From Reticulitermes speratus (Eukaryota > Arthropoda > Insecta > Blattodea > Rhinotermitidae), in NCBI GenBank assembly GCA_021186555.1, contig JAJKFL010000237.1, forward strand, positions 42,454,483 to 42,518,482: 64,000 nt of DNA, written 5' to 3'. Below the pieces are notes generated by a model that was not told the origin of the DNA, searched no databases, and worked only from the letters and a program-made list of their open reading frames with translations. This document shows, piece by piece, positions 47,287-58,689 of the stretch (the first letter of the stretch is position 1; the number at the start of each line of letters is the position of its first letter). The position numbers were made by a program, and so were the translations under genes.

Positions 47287-50200
47287 CTGGAACACCAGCA
47301 CAGATTTAGACCACTGTCTTCTGGGTTATAACACCATTTAGAGTGGCAGCTGTGTATCAGTTACAGGTGAACATACTGCCTCCATCTTCAGGTAAAGTTA
47401 GCCACACAGGCCTATCTTTCTACTTGTGTCCCCTATAAAGGGCTCTTTGTTACTTTGCCTTCCCCTGATACCACAATAGCTCACCCTTTCACAGCCAAGA
47501 TTTTCCACCAGACCATCTCCATCCCATTTCCTTTTTCATGACTGACTGGCTGTGCCTGTCTTCCATAGCACATTTCTTTGTTCCCTTCTCTATAACTAGC
47601 CACTTTCATGACTCTACTTACTTCTACTCTGAGAATGGAGTATGTTCCTCTCAACCATTGGTACCATCTGCCAGACTACACAGTATCATAACCACAGTAC
47701 GTTTATCATTTGTTGGCAGTTCACAATGCACACAGCAGCTCGTTCCACAGCACTGTCTATAGGAACTATTGTCTGAAGCACATGTAAATACTTGAATGTA
47801 CTTTAAACAGGACAGAAAATTTCTGCATCTTTGGACAATCACTGAGCTGAAAGACAGACTGATGAATTCATAGCTGGGTGCGAGCATTTTATGAGACCTC
47901 AGTGGCAAACGTTAAAGTCACGGTCTTCTGGGGTGAGACAACATGTAGTTTGGTGCAGGTCTTGAAGGAAGATGGAAGCATCAGGGTACTGGACAACATT
48001 GGTGCCTACCTGCCAAACTGCACGGCATCACATCCTAGGCCATAAACCTTGATGATTAAACATATTCAGAACAGACACAGGAATGCACTCAGGGGTCTGA
48101 AGGATAAAGCCAATAAATACCAAATGTGTCTAGTGGCATATGCTGGCAGGAAAAATATATATTTCACACTGAAATGTTTTTTAATTTATTAAAAAATGCA
48201 ATATAAATGTGAAATTTGTAAAATAATGTGCCTTCTACTTTACTCGAGGTACACAACATGAATAACATGCCAGTATTGTGCCCAGCCTGCAGGTTAGAAT
48301 ATCACATCACAATCGTATGGGATTTGGAGGTTCACATGTGCACAAAGCAACATATGTGTACGTCACTTGTCACAGAAACATATAAATATTTTAAAACACG
48401 AATGGCAGTCAGCCAGACTGGTACAGCAAACATCCTGAAAGACATTAATTCTTACACAAGTTCCATGACAAGCTGGAAGTACACATAACATCCTCCATTG
48501 CAGCAGTTTGTACATGCCAGGACAGCAAGTGCATGACTGAATAACTGTCTACTGCACAGCAACTACCTTTGTTTATTTAACGACACTGTCAGCACCTCAC
48601 ACGGTACAGCACTGCTGTATCCGCAGTACATGCCAAGCAGTAGGTGATGGATCAGGGGATTGTCAAAGTGGAGACTCCAGTAGTCAGAAAATTCCTAGAC
48701 GACATTGATACAACATGGGGGGCCGAGAAACAGGCATATCGCAGCTTGACCGTGCAGTGCAGTCACACATCAGAACGGACTTGTAGATCACAGCCAAATC
48801 CAAAGTTACAATGGGGGATCAAACCTTGTCTGGGCTAGCAAGCAGCTGCCCTAATTAGGTACAAGGTTCTAAGTACCACTCAGTTTGGTACTTCAGCTCC
48901 AAGAGTCTCGCACAGAGCCCAGCAGCTAGACTGTCATCGTGCACTGGGAGAGGTTCATAGTACAAATCAACTACAAGCCCTTCCAAAAATTACAATCCAT
49001 ACAGACACAGCACAATGCACGTAATACAGTCACTACAATAACACGTCCAAAATGCCGCTTGCTGGGGATCAAACAGCACTGATTGGTAGGATCAGTGAAT
49101 CATTCACTGCAAACGAAGTGCAAGGAAGAGCTGCAACGTTATCAATGGTACTACGTCAGTCTGACTAACAACCGAGGAAAACCACAAGATATGGGTCAAG
49201 ACAGCCTCTCTACAGGCCGGGATTTGAAAATGGAATCTCCCAGAAATAAAGCAAGGATGTCACCTGTGTGACCATGAAGTTTGGTATCAGGTAACTAAAT
49301 TACCCATCTAAATTACGTAACACAGCACGCGAGTCCCTGCTTGGTGGGTGCCACGCTTAATGGGTTCTAGCATCACACCATGGTTGCCATGGTTACAAGG
49401 CTATGTGTCACCCTGATTTGCACGTTTGATGCTTTCCATGTTTACTGCATTGCGACTTCATAATACAGAGAACTACTTTAGTGCGCAGGCATGTTTACAT
49501 GATTATCATGACTGTTTAATAGGTTCGTTGTTTTTGTTGTTCTTCTTTGTGCAATTCCATCATTGATATAAAGTGGTTAAAATATTTCACAGTACACAAC
49601 AAATGATGCTAATGATGACGAAGGGATCAATCATAGTGGTCAACCTAATGACAAAAGTAATGATACAATGCACTTCGACATCAGTGGATATCAAACGTTT
49701 AAAACATGCTAACAATTGAATAACCATTAGCGTAAGAGTCAACAAATTATCACAAACTACAAAAAATAAAGGGAGACGTGCATTAGCACACGGACATTAC
49801 ACCACCCAATCTTCTGTCCGGCATGTGGCTACTAACTACATAATTAAAGCTAATACACCGTTCAAAACACTCAACAGCAACTGCACCAATCTAGAGGTGC
49901 TCAAACAACCCAGCTGATGTACACATATTGTATTAACTGCACCAATCTAGAGGTGCTCAAACAACCCAGCTGATGTAAACATATTGTATTAACTGCACCA
50001 ATCTAGAGGTGCTCAAACAACCCAGCTGATGTACACATATTGTATTAACTGCACCAATCTAGAGGTGCTCAAACAACCCAGCTGATGTACACATATTGTA
50101 TTAACTGCACCAATCTAGAGGTGCTCAAACAACCCAGCTGATGTAAACATATTGTATTAACTGCACCAATCTAGAGGTGCTCAAACAACCCAGCTGATGT

Positions 50201-53200
50201 AAACATATTGTATTAACTGCACCAATCTAGAGGTGCTCAAACAACCCAGCTGATGTACACATATTGTATTAACTGCACCAATCTAGAGGTGCTCAAACAA
50301 CCCAGCTGATGTACACATATTGTATTAACTGCACCAATCTAGAGGTGCTCAAACAACCCACCTGATGTACACATATTGTATTAACTGCACCAATCTAGAG
50401 GTGCTCAAACAACCCAGCTGATGTACACATATTGTATTAACTGCACCAATCTAGAGGTGCTCAAACAACCCAGCTGATGTACACATATTGTATTAACTGC
50501 ACCAATCTAGAGGTGCTCAAACAACCCAGCTGATGTAAACATATTGTATTAACTGCACCAATCTAGAGGTGCTCAAACAACCCAGCTGATGTACACATAT
50601 TGTATTAACTGCACCAATCTAGAGGTGCTCAAACAACCCAGCTGATGTACACATATTGTATTAACTGCACCAATCTAGAGGTGCTCAAACAACCCAGCTG
50701 ATGTAAACATATTGTATTAACTGCACCAATCTAGAGGTGCTCAAACAACCCAGCTGATGTACACATATTGTATTAACTGCACCAATCTAGAGGTGCTCAA
50801 ACAACCCAGCTGATGTACACATATTGTATTAACTGCACCAATCTAGAGGTGCTCAAACAACCCAGCTGATGTACACATATTGTATTAACTGCACCAATCT
50901 AGAGGTGCTCAAACAACCCAGCTGATGTAAACATATTGTATTAACTGCACCAATCTAGAGGTGCTCAAACAACCCAGCTGATGTACACATATTGTATTAA
51001 CTGCACCAATCTAGAGGTGCTCAAACAACCCAGCTGATGTAAACATATTGTATTAACTGCACCAATCTAGAGGTGCTCAAACAACCCAGCTGATGTACAC
51101 ATATTGTATTAACTGCACCAATCTAGAGGTGCTCAAACAACCCAGCTGATGTACACATATTGTATTAACTGCACCAATCTAGAGGTGCTCAAACAACCCA
51201 GCTGATGTAAACATATTGTATTAACTGCACCAATCTAGAGGTGCTCAAACAACCCAGCTGATGTACACATATTGTATTAACTGCACCAATCTAGAGGTGC
51301 TCAAACAACCCAGCTGATGTAAACATATTGTATTAACTGCACCAATCTAGAGGTGCTCAATCAACCCACCTGATGTACACATATTGTATTAACTGCACCA
51401 ATCTAGAGGTGCTCAAACAACCCAGCTGATGTACACATATTGTATTAACTGCACCAATCTAGAGGTGCTCAAACAACCCAGCTGATGTAAACATATTGTA
51501 TTAACTGCACCAATCTAGAGGTGCTCAAACAACCCAGCTGATGTACACATATTGTATTAACTGCACCAATCTAGAGGTGCTCAAACAACCCAGCTGATGT
51601 ACACATATTGTATTAACTGCACCAATCTAGAGGTGCTCAAACAACCCAGCTGATGTACACATATTGTATTAACTGCACCAATCTAGAGGTGCTCAAACAA
51701 CCCAGCTGATGTACACATATTGTATTAACTGCACCAATCTAGAGGTGCTCAAACAACCCAGCTGATGTACACATATTGTATTAACTGCACCAAATATAGC
51801 TAAATTCAAACGAACATATCAACAGAAGATGGTGGAAATTGTTCTTACTTTTCAGAAACACTGACAGACGTACAACCATACAAGCTAAGTTTCTTTACGA
51901 CTGAGTGTACAAACAAATCTCTTCAGTATTTTAAATTTGCATTAAATCCTGCTCTTTTTATAAAGAAGCTCAAAACTTATGACATTAAAGTACGTACTGT
52001 ACCTTGCCTGTTTAGCTGGTGAAGAGACATCCATACTGTCATCAAGAAAGATGACACTCTGGTTTGTACTGGTCTGTCCAGCGATCTCCACAGGAGCCAA
52101 CTGGTTGACAGGGCTGTCCCCAGTCAGGTCAATCACAGACCCTGCAACAGGCACGGCTTTAATCCTCTGAAGCCCAGTGGTTACTATATGCACCACCACT
52201 CTTGTACTCTTGTCACAATTCAGAGAGCGAAGAGCACAGAAAGAGTGAATAAAATTAGTGTGTAACTTTACCATACTTCCCACCTCGCACTACAAGCAAC
52301 ATTAGCACTGTCACGGACAGACTGACATCTGCATCATTCTCAAGCTGGTGTTCGCAAGATCTGAGATGCTCACCGCAGTAGTGAAAATTCAAGTCTTCTA
52401 GATTATGACACTGTGTCACTGGTGCACTGGCTCCTGACGTTTCAAAGAAACACAGTGCCTTCACCTTCAGTGGTCAAGCAGACCAAGACGATACAGCCAG
52501 CGCAGAAGTGTGGCAATACACAGGTACAGTGGTAATGGTTAGTAGTTGGCTAGAGAGGTTGTCGAGCCAACTGGTGGTGTGGAAAGGACCTATGTAAGCT
52601 ACTGCGGTCCTGACACGGGACACTGTACAATGATGTACAGAGAAGTAACCGGTCACGATCTGGAAACCAACGGGGCAGCTGGGGGTTCATATCACACAGA
52701 GTCGTGTTTTCTTGCAAAACTTCATGTTTCAGGTAAAATACTTCTTCTTTTATTAGACAACACTAAGACTTGTGCCTTGAAGCATGCGTTGCATGGCAGC
52801 TTATGCATCTTTGTACCATCTATGTCAGACTGGGGCAACAATAACAGTATATAGCCTTCGCTGAAGCACTCGATATTTAAGATACAATTTTAATGGTAGT
52901 GGTGGTGGTGTGGATGACGATTATTGTGGTGGTTGACGGTACATCCAGTACACAGCACCTACAACAGGGCATGGCACTATCTTTTTGGATTACGAGCCAG
53001 TTGAAAAACTAAGCATAATACTTAACAATGTTGTCAATTAAAACTAAAAGTCTCCCTACAACAGGCCATGAAGCAGGCAGGGAGGTAAAGGTATAGCTCT
53101 ACCCTTTCTTTAACCTCAGTGCTACATGGGGGTGGGTGGTCAACCCCATGCCCCAGCCACCTTAAACCTGGGAAAGAGACCCAGTGCCAAATGTACAGGA

Positions 53201-54600
53201 GGCTGGATGGACCTCAGGGCTGGTCTGGACAGGTACAGAAAACCTTGCCCTCACCATGTTCGAACCCTGGACCGAGTTGCTATACTGACTACGCTATCCT
53301 GAGTACCGATATTGTCAATTACTGGGATTATGTAGTGTGAGCCATAAAGATGAGTATTGTGCAACCTGTGATGATGATGAAGAGAAAGATGATCAGTTTT
53401 TTTTTAATTTTTCCAAGTAATGGAGTACCGGTGGAATGATACTGACAGGGGAAAACCGAAGTACTCGGGGGGGGGGGGGGGGGGGGGGGGGGGCCTGTCC
53501 CAGTGCCACTTTGTCCACCACAAATCCCACATGGACTAGCCAGGATCAAACCTGGGCCTCCGTGGTGACAGGCCAGCGACTAACTGCCTGAGCCACGGCA
53601 CGGCTGTGTTGTGATGATACTGACAGGGAAAAGAGAAGCATAGGGTGAAAAACCTGTCACATTGCCACTTTGTCCACCACAAATCACACATGCACGGACA
53701 TGGGATCGAACCCAAGCCTCAATGGTAAAAGGCCAGCAACTAACCACAGACCAGCTGAATCCTTTAGTTACCACTGACTAACTGCCTGAGTCATGGCACG
53801 GCCCGTAATTCATAAAACCTAAAACCTTAAACTCACATAAACTTAAACATCACTGCACATCCCTGTACAGACAGCCACAGCCACAATTATAATTAAATTA
53901 TAAGACTTCCAAACCAGAAGCATTTATATGTAACAACATAACACATGTGTAATCACTGTACATCCTACACAATACCTAAAGTTAAGCACATATTCATTTC
54001 ATTTAATGGGGAACTTTATGATTTGGACTCCTCACTTCTTGTTGGACTTCGTGACCCTTAGAGATGGGACTGATAGGTTGTCCCAAAATGTCAGTACAGA
54101 ATTACCACTATATGCTGCATAACATCCCAGAAGAGTGCAGATCTCACAGGGAATTTCTTGACAAGCTACAGAGCTATCAGCTTCTCAAGCATGTCTCTGC
54201 TCTATGCAGTTTGTTCATTCAGAACCCATTCCATCCATCTACACTAAACCACATGTTGCCATTTCAAGCACATTTTCCTTCTAGATATCAGTTCAATGCC
54301 AGCAATGTTTCTATGTGCACTAAAGGCAGCTAAACAAATCCCAGCCACCAGGTCACCATGCAACTAAATTTTGGATGGTGGTGCTTAATACCTGAGTCTG
54401 AACTTGCTTCATGTCACCCTTCTGGCACCTAGAACATTGATGTGGGGCCTGGATATTTGGAACATTTGTGCACCCCTGACTTAAAATGTCTTTCAGTCTG
54501 TGAAGTAACAAAACTGAGAAAAATTTTATTACCAACCTGAGAAAGACTGCATAGTTTGACGCCGTGAAGTATGACGTTTGCCACGCCTTGCTGTAGCCAT
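47031..54600 (-). CDS. RNF4-like SUMO-targeted ubiquitin E3 ligase (3 coding exons)
   Basis: This is my reconstruction of a 152-residue protein from exons 54600-54537 (64 nt), 52141-52003 (139 nt) and 47286-47031 (256 nt, stop included). The total is 459 nt, and both split codons (Gly22, Arg68) are in phase. All introns are GT-AG. The N-terminus is basic (MATARRGKRHTSRRQ). Two hydrophobic-acidic motifs, VIDLT at 24-28 and VIFLDD at 51-56, look like SUMO-interaction motifs. A lysine-rich linker (75-85) leads to a C3HC4 RING with C93, C96, C116, H118, C121, C124, C135 and C138. R139 sits at the linchpin position, and the end is HPIYL. By homology it would bind SUMO chains and ubiquitinate SUMOylated nuclear proteins. 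It is shorter than vertebrate RNF4. A 5' noncoding exon, the promoter and the 3' end are not established. A possible AATAAA (minus strand) lies at 46818-46813. Confidence 0.88.
48005..48050 (+). repeat. dispersed repeat family Y fragment
   Basis: CCTGCCAAACTGCACGGCAT and CACATCCTAGGCCATAAACC are a diverged copy of the motif at 40872-40925. Confidence 0.35.
48060..49870. other. intron 2 sequence, nothing recognised
   Basis: Lies inside intron 2 of the RNF4-like gene. No additional exon or mobile element is supported. Confidence 0.35.
49878..51792 (+). repeat. 56-bp intronic minisatellite, about 34 copies
   Basis: Units contain AACTGCACCAATCTAGAGGT, GCTCAAACAACCCAGCTGAT and GTACACATATTGTATT. 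The main variants are GTACAC/GTAAAC and two units with CACCTG instead of CAGCTG. The array lies within intron 2 of the RNF4-like gene, ending about 210 bp from exon 2. Confidence 0.97.
52003..52141 (-). CDS. RNF4-like gene, coding exon 2 (SUMO-interaction motifs)
   Basis: Acceptor GCCTGTTGCAG|GG and donor GCAAG|GTACAG bound 139 nt. It encodes both SIM-like motifs, separated by a Q/T/S/N-rich spacer. The TTAA end of a MITE sits at 52159-52162, only 18 bp upstream of the first exon base. Confidence 0.85.
52159..52250 (+). mobile_element. TTAA-MITE terminal fragment at an intron acceptor
   Basis: TTAA (52159-52162) followed by TCCTCTGAAGCCCAGTGGTT and ACTATATGCACCACCACT, matching the MITE end at 28781. 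The far end is not identified. Confidence 0.7.
52260..53030. other. intron 1 sequence, nothing recognised
   Basis: Open frames exist on both strands (for example plus-strand 52546-52854) without recognisable domains. A GTG/GTGGTG-rich stretch lies near 52896-52945. Confidence 0.35.
53041..53311 (-). mobile_element. SINE family 1, diverged, 10-bp duplication
   Basis: Antisense copy (CAACAGGCCATGAAG, GGGGGTGGGTGGTCAACCCC, TGTACAGGAGGCTGGATGG) with TTGTCAATTA at 53031-53040 and 53312-53321. It has an internal deletion near the head. It lies in intron 1 of the RNF4-like gene. Confidence 0.85.
53425..53600 (-). mobile_element. SINE family 3 with long G run
   Basis: Antisense SINE: GGAATGATACTGACAGGGGA, then a run of about 25 G, then CCTGTCCCAGTGCCACTTTG and a tRNA-like head (AGGATCAAACCTGGGCC, GACTAACTGCCTGAGCCACG). 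Confidence 0.75.
53612..53805 (-). mobile_element. SINE family 3, second tandem copy
   Basis: GATGATACTGACAGGGAAAA, ACATTGCCACTTTGTCCACC and GGGATCGAACCCAAGCC, ending ACTAACTGCCTGAGTCATGG. It lies directly after the previous copy in the same orientation. Confidence 0.7.
54085..54150 (+). repeat. dispersed repeat family Y fragment
   Basis: A diverged match (CAGAATTACCACTATATGCT, AACATCCCAGAAGAGTGC) to the motif at 40872. In intron 1. Confidence 0.35.
54537..54600 (-). CDS. RNF4-like gene, coding exon 1
   Basis: The start ATG at 54600 has A at -3 and G at +4. The donor after 54537 is G|GTTGGT. It encodes 21 residues plus one base. Another ATG lies 7 bases upstream in a different frame with a weaker context. 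A possible acceptor (GCCATTACAG) ends just before that upstream ATG, so an upstream noncoding exon is possible. Confidence 0.72.
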
Positions 54601-54609
54601 CCTCCATCT

Positions 54610-56390
54610 GTAATGGCAAACATTTCAAGCTTGGCAAAACATGAAATACTGGACAACGACATACAGCTGTTGCCAGTACAACTATCATGAGGTAATGCAA
54701 AGGAATCCCATGGATAGTGGGTCTGAAAGAGCTTCCCCCTCAAGTCTCCAGTTCCCTCTGGAATATGCCAGCAGTTACAGCTCTCATCACTAGCAAAGGT
54801 TAAAATTACCAACATTCCTGTGAACAGGATAGCTAGAAAAGTCTAGATGAATGCAGACAAGCACTCTGGAGGCGGAAGTGTAAGGGAGTGTGGGACATGT
54901 AGAGGGGGCCCATCAGTGGGACTTCGCACGGCCTCTTTATAGTGACAGGAAATGTGGCAAAACAACAGGATTAAGATGCACAAGAAAGTGCTCACTATAC
55001 TGCAACTTCATAACCTTTAAACACAGCCCCACAATTACCTCTTAAAATTAAGAATCCATATAGAAAATTGTTTAAGGGTGAGGTATATATACATGGATCT
55101 GTATATGGATAACTTGCAGCAACACTTACTTATTTGCACACGCATATTACAGAACTCGAAAGCCCCTGACTTCTACTCATATCCCAGTCAGCGTTGCCAA
55201 GACAAAACAAGTCAGTAATGAGTCTGGATGTTTGATAAGTTTTCCTTTACAAGGAATAAGTTTCTACAGGTCTACCTACACAAAACGCACGAATATAAAC
55301 ATCACCCAAAACGTATTTTCATACTTGCACAATATCCAAAAACTCTATTTGTAGTGGTAAACCAAGAGTTGAGGTTACCGACAGACGTTAACACAATTTA
55401 TTCTCTTCAAAAACCCTTTTTTCATCCAAGCGCCGAAAATAATTTGAGGGTTAATTTCTATTAAACATCACATTACATTCAGCTGTAATAACTTATATGG
55501 TAACAAAACTCTGAACTTAAACTCTTCAAAAAAACATTCTCCGAAAACTTGCTGCCAACTTACAAGCAATACAATTTTGTTACTTTCAAATTCCTATTTG
55601 AAATGTTTTACTATTGCGTGGTATTCTTGTCCTTCAGTTCCTATCATACGTTTAAAACAGCTAAAAAAAAACACTTTCACGTTACAGTAACTAAAAACTT
55701 ATACTATATAAACTAGCGAATGTCATAATTAATCTCTAAATTAAAATTCAAAATCAATTGGTTATTCTGCTTACTGAATAACTTTCTTTTTTAATCTATC
55801 CTTTACTCCAACAACCACACAAGCCGCTCTTATCCATGCGTACCAACGTGACGGTGCGTCATAATTACAAGTTGTGAAGCTACATCACCTCTGATCCACG
55901 GTTACTACCAAAAACCATCTACATCACGGATTACTACCTCCACCACAGACAAATGTTACTACATTTTCACCATCAATGTAACTACTCACTAATAACATCG
56001 TGAGGGCTTAGATAAATATTATAAGTTCAGAACTTCAATTTATTTGATAAAATAACCAACACATTACACAATTACGTAAAATACATAAAATAATACTGTT
56101 TTATTAAACCCCCACTTCTTTCAGTCACTTTCGGCAGTGACAAATTCCCCTTTAAATCTCGTTTAGCGCCGCCATGCCACTGAAACGGGGAAATCACTCA
56201 CTTTCTCTATTATAAACAAAAAGAAAATTTGTAAATTTTTTAAGCAAACTTATTTCTTTGTGTAATATACATTTCGTATAGCTCATTTGCTAGAAGCAAC
56301 GGGAGAGAAGTATTTGTTTAAAGCGACGATATCCTTCTTGTCGCTTGTGTAACAAGCGAGAAACAGAGAAAATCCTGCGGCGTAAGATTC
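54610..56390. other. AT-rich region upstream of the RNF4-like gene
   Basis: Expected to hold the promoter and any 5' noncoding exon of the minus-strand gene. I cannot place a TATA box, initiator or CpG-rich core with confidence. No other gene recognised. Confidence 0.35.
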
Positions 56391-56394
56391 GTCT

Positions 56395-56640
56395 AGTGTA
56401 GCGGCAAGGTTGCCGCTTTACCTACTGGAAATGACACAGCGCGGAAATATGTTATTACTTTCAAACTTGTTTCCTTATTGAGGAAGCAGTCTTCTGGGTT
56501 GTTACGCCGTGTGTTTGCGTCATTGTGTCCCGACGCTTCGAAGGATCGTACCGCCTTCATCCTCAGAGTAATGAGTCCATGAATTGGCTCATAGCACTGA
56601 GGATGAAGGCAGTACGTTTCTTCGAAACTTCGGAAAAAAT
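56395..56640 (-). repeat. palindromic dispersed repeat
   Basis: Inverted arms at about 56539-56575 and 56588-56625 share GCCTTCATCCTCAG and its reverse. A small hairpin GCGGCAAGGTTGCCGC lies at 56401-56416. Minus-strand translation gives TRRNNPEDCFLNK, a pattern I associate with non-coding dispersed repeats in insect genomes. It is not a gene. Confidence 0.55.
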
Positions 56641-56789
56641 TATCCAACCAATAGGCGTAACAACCTGGACGACCTGCTTTCCCATCAATCTCGCGGTGGA
56701 AACTTCAAATCACTAATTTCGTATTGTCAAATAAATTATTTCTGATGATTTTATCTTCCTGATTCACTGTGTTCCGTTGATACAATCGC

Positions 56790-57010
56790 TTGGAAGATAT
56801 ATCCGTAGGTGGAAGTATAACACTGGAATGGATCTGAAAGAAACTGGGTGGTTGGGCATGGAGTGGATTAGTCTGGCTCAGGATACGAACAAGTGGCAGG
56901 CTTTTGTGAAGACGGTAATGAACCTTGGGGATTCCATAAAACGTGGGGAATTTCTTTACTACCAGAGGAACTATTAATTTCTTAACAACGAGTCTGCTGC
57001 ATGGAATTAT
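56790..57010 (+). mobile_element. RTE-like LINE 3' end fragment
   Basis: Translation gives MDLKETGWLGMEWISLAQDT then NKWQAFVKTVMNLGDSIKRG, followed by the 3' noncoding TTCTTAACAACGAGTCTGCT. It is the same end as in the 3.6-5.1-kb element. The 5' part is missing. Confidence 0.75.
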
Positions 57011-57199
57011 CCATGTACTGATACTGACTGAAGAGTTTGCAGTTGACCTTGGTAGCTGTTTGCGCTGGGGAAAGCAGACTGTCCCTTGTCTGTGTCCGGT
57101 AACCGATATATTCCAGCTAAAAATACGTTAGGCTGGCGTGAGTCGTGTTTTGTGCGTGTCAGACTATCAGTTATTTTCTGTAGCGTTCTATGTGGTTAC

Positions 57200-57708
57200 G
57201 TGGCCCGGGATAGCTCAGTCGGTATAGTGACTCGCGACGGGCTGGACGGTCCGGGGATCGAAAAAGCCGATCCCAGTGGCCGTGCGGTCTAAGGCGTGGG
57301 TCTGCGGCCGCTCGCTTACTGGGATTGTGGGTTCGAATCCCACCGGGGGCATGGATGTCTGTCTGTTGTGTTTGTTGTAAGGACGGTAATATGGAACGTA
57401 AAGTGACATGAAGGACGGAAGGATTTAAACAGTACAAAAATGGATCAAAGGGGAAAAACCCGGACAGGCACAAAAAATAAAATCCCGGTGGGGGCGAGAT
57501 TTTTCGAAGCCGTCCAGACCGGCCCTGGGGCCCACCCAGCCTCCTATATAATGGGTACCAGGTCTCTTTCCCGGGGGTAAAGCGGCCGGGGCGTGCAGTT
57601 GACCACCCACCCTCATCTAGTGCCAGGGTTAAGAAAGAGTAGAGCTATACCTGTACTCCCCCTCTGGGCCTTCGTGGCCTGTTATAGGGTGACCTTTACC
57701 TTTACCTT
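57200..57708 (+). mobile_element. SINE family 1 interrupted by a second SINE
   Basis: The head (57200-57263) and body (57480-57708) of one SINE are separated by about 215 bp. The outer duplication TATGTGGTTAC is perfect at 57189-57199 and 57709-57719, so both halves come from one insertion. The interruption falls in the B-box region. Confidence 0.88.
57264..57479 (+). mobile_element. family-2-headed SINE nested in SINE family 1
   Basis: The head GTGGCCGTGCGGTCTAAGGC and the box GTGGGTTCGAATCCCACC match family 2 at 14.5 and 19.7 kb. The 3' part after CTGTCTGTTGTG is different (GACATGAAGGACGGAAGGAT), so it may be a distinct subfamily. It ends in an A-rich stretch. Confidence 0.78.
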
Positions 57709-57719
57709 TATGTGGTTAC

Positions 57720-58685
57720 AGCTGTGCATAAATTTGACTTTAGGTTTGTTATAAACGAAACAACTAACAAATGGCGACCAGTGGTAAGAAGGACGTGCAG
57801 TGATAAGAGTCATGTTTTTGACAGGATCTGTATATTCCCCTCCCCCCCCCCCCCCCGAACTTCGTAGCGAGTGTTATGTGACACTACCCACGCTGTGAAG
57901 GTCAAATGCATTCTCTTGAGTAAGGGACAGTAAATTGTATTTGTGTATCAGTGCCTTTAGGTTAAGCCAGTACGTAAAAAAACAAGGATGGAATCATCAT
58001 CATTCCGCAGTGCTCACTATTACTAGTACTTCAGGTACAGTAACAGTGTTCGGCTGATATGTGGGCGTGTGCATGATGTCATTGCTGAGAACTATTACTG
58101 TCTATTGCAATAATGAATCAAGGATTTATACGTCATCAAAGGTCTTTTGTTAATACAACGCGCAGGCCATGGTTATTTGTTGCAGGTCTTTGTAATCTCG
58201 TATCTGCCTGCCTTTCACATGTGTGGCAATTAACTGTGATAACATCTGCCCTCATTAGCATATCATAAGTGATTAATGGCGCTTGAAATTGCTCTGCGGT
58301 TTCTAAAACAATATTTGGCCTTCATACATCCACCGACATTATTTTACACGTGATTGCATTCCACAGTAATACCAATCGTATCGCACTTCGCCTGACCTTG
58401 CGACTACATTTCGCGAGCACCTCGTGTTTCACTCGGAACTGTGCGCAGTGACATCTACCGGTAACGCTGTGAACTAATGACATGTACTGAACAAAGGCGG
58501 CTTTCGACGCACGGCGTCTGTTCTGTTAAAGTGACAACTGTCCGTTCTTACATCATTCCTAAGTACTTCAGGCCTGCAATAACTAATTCCTTCCGACGTT
58601 TCGAAACAACTGGATGTTCCTGAGTATTTCCTCTTGCAGTGTCCGGGAGTGACGTAACAGTTGAACTACTGAATCGAGCAGAGTC
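57720..58685. other. unassigned sequence
   Basis: No gene found. A C run lies at 57839-57857. Confidence 0.3.
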
Positions 58686-58689
58686 CTTG

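Noticed and set aside
47134..47331. Plus-strand frame over the RING exon
   Set aside because: It is the antisense shadow of the RING-coding exon.
51942..52283. 113-codon single-exon reading of the SIM segment
   Set aside because: Its first part is read through MITE-derived sequence. Splice sites at 52141 and 52003 give a better, phase-consistent exon.
52546..52854. 102-codon plus-strand frame in intron 1
   Set aside because: No recognised domain and no partner exons. It lies antisense inside an intron.
54353..54815. 115- and 128-codon minus-strand frames
   Set aside because: They overlap coding exon 1 of the RNF4-like gene in other frames and have no recognisable domain. Only the MATARRG frame joins in phase with the SIM exon.
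57268..57352. Leu/Ser-type tRNA gene
   Set aside because: It is the head of an inserted SINE. Two other copies with the same body exist at 14.5 and 19.7 kb.
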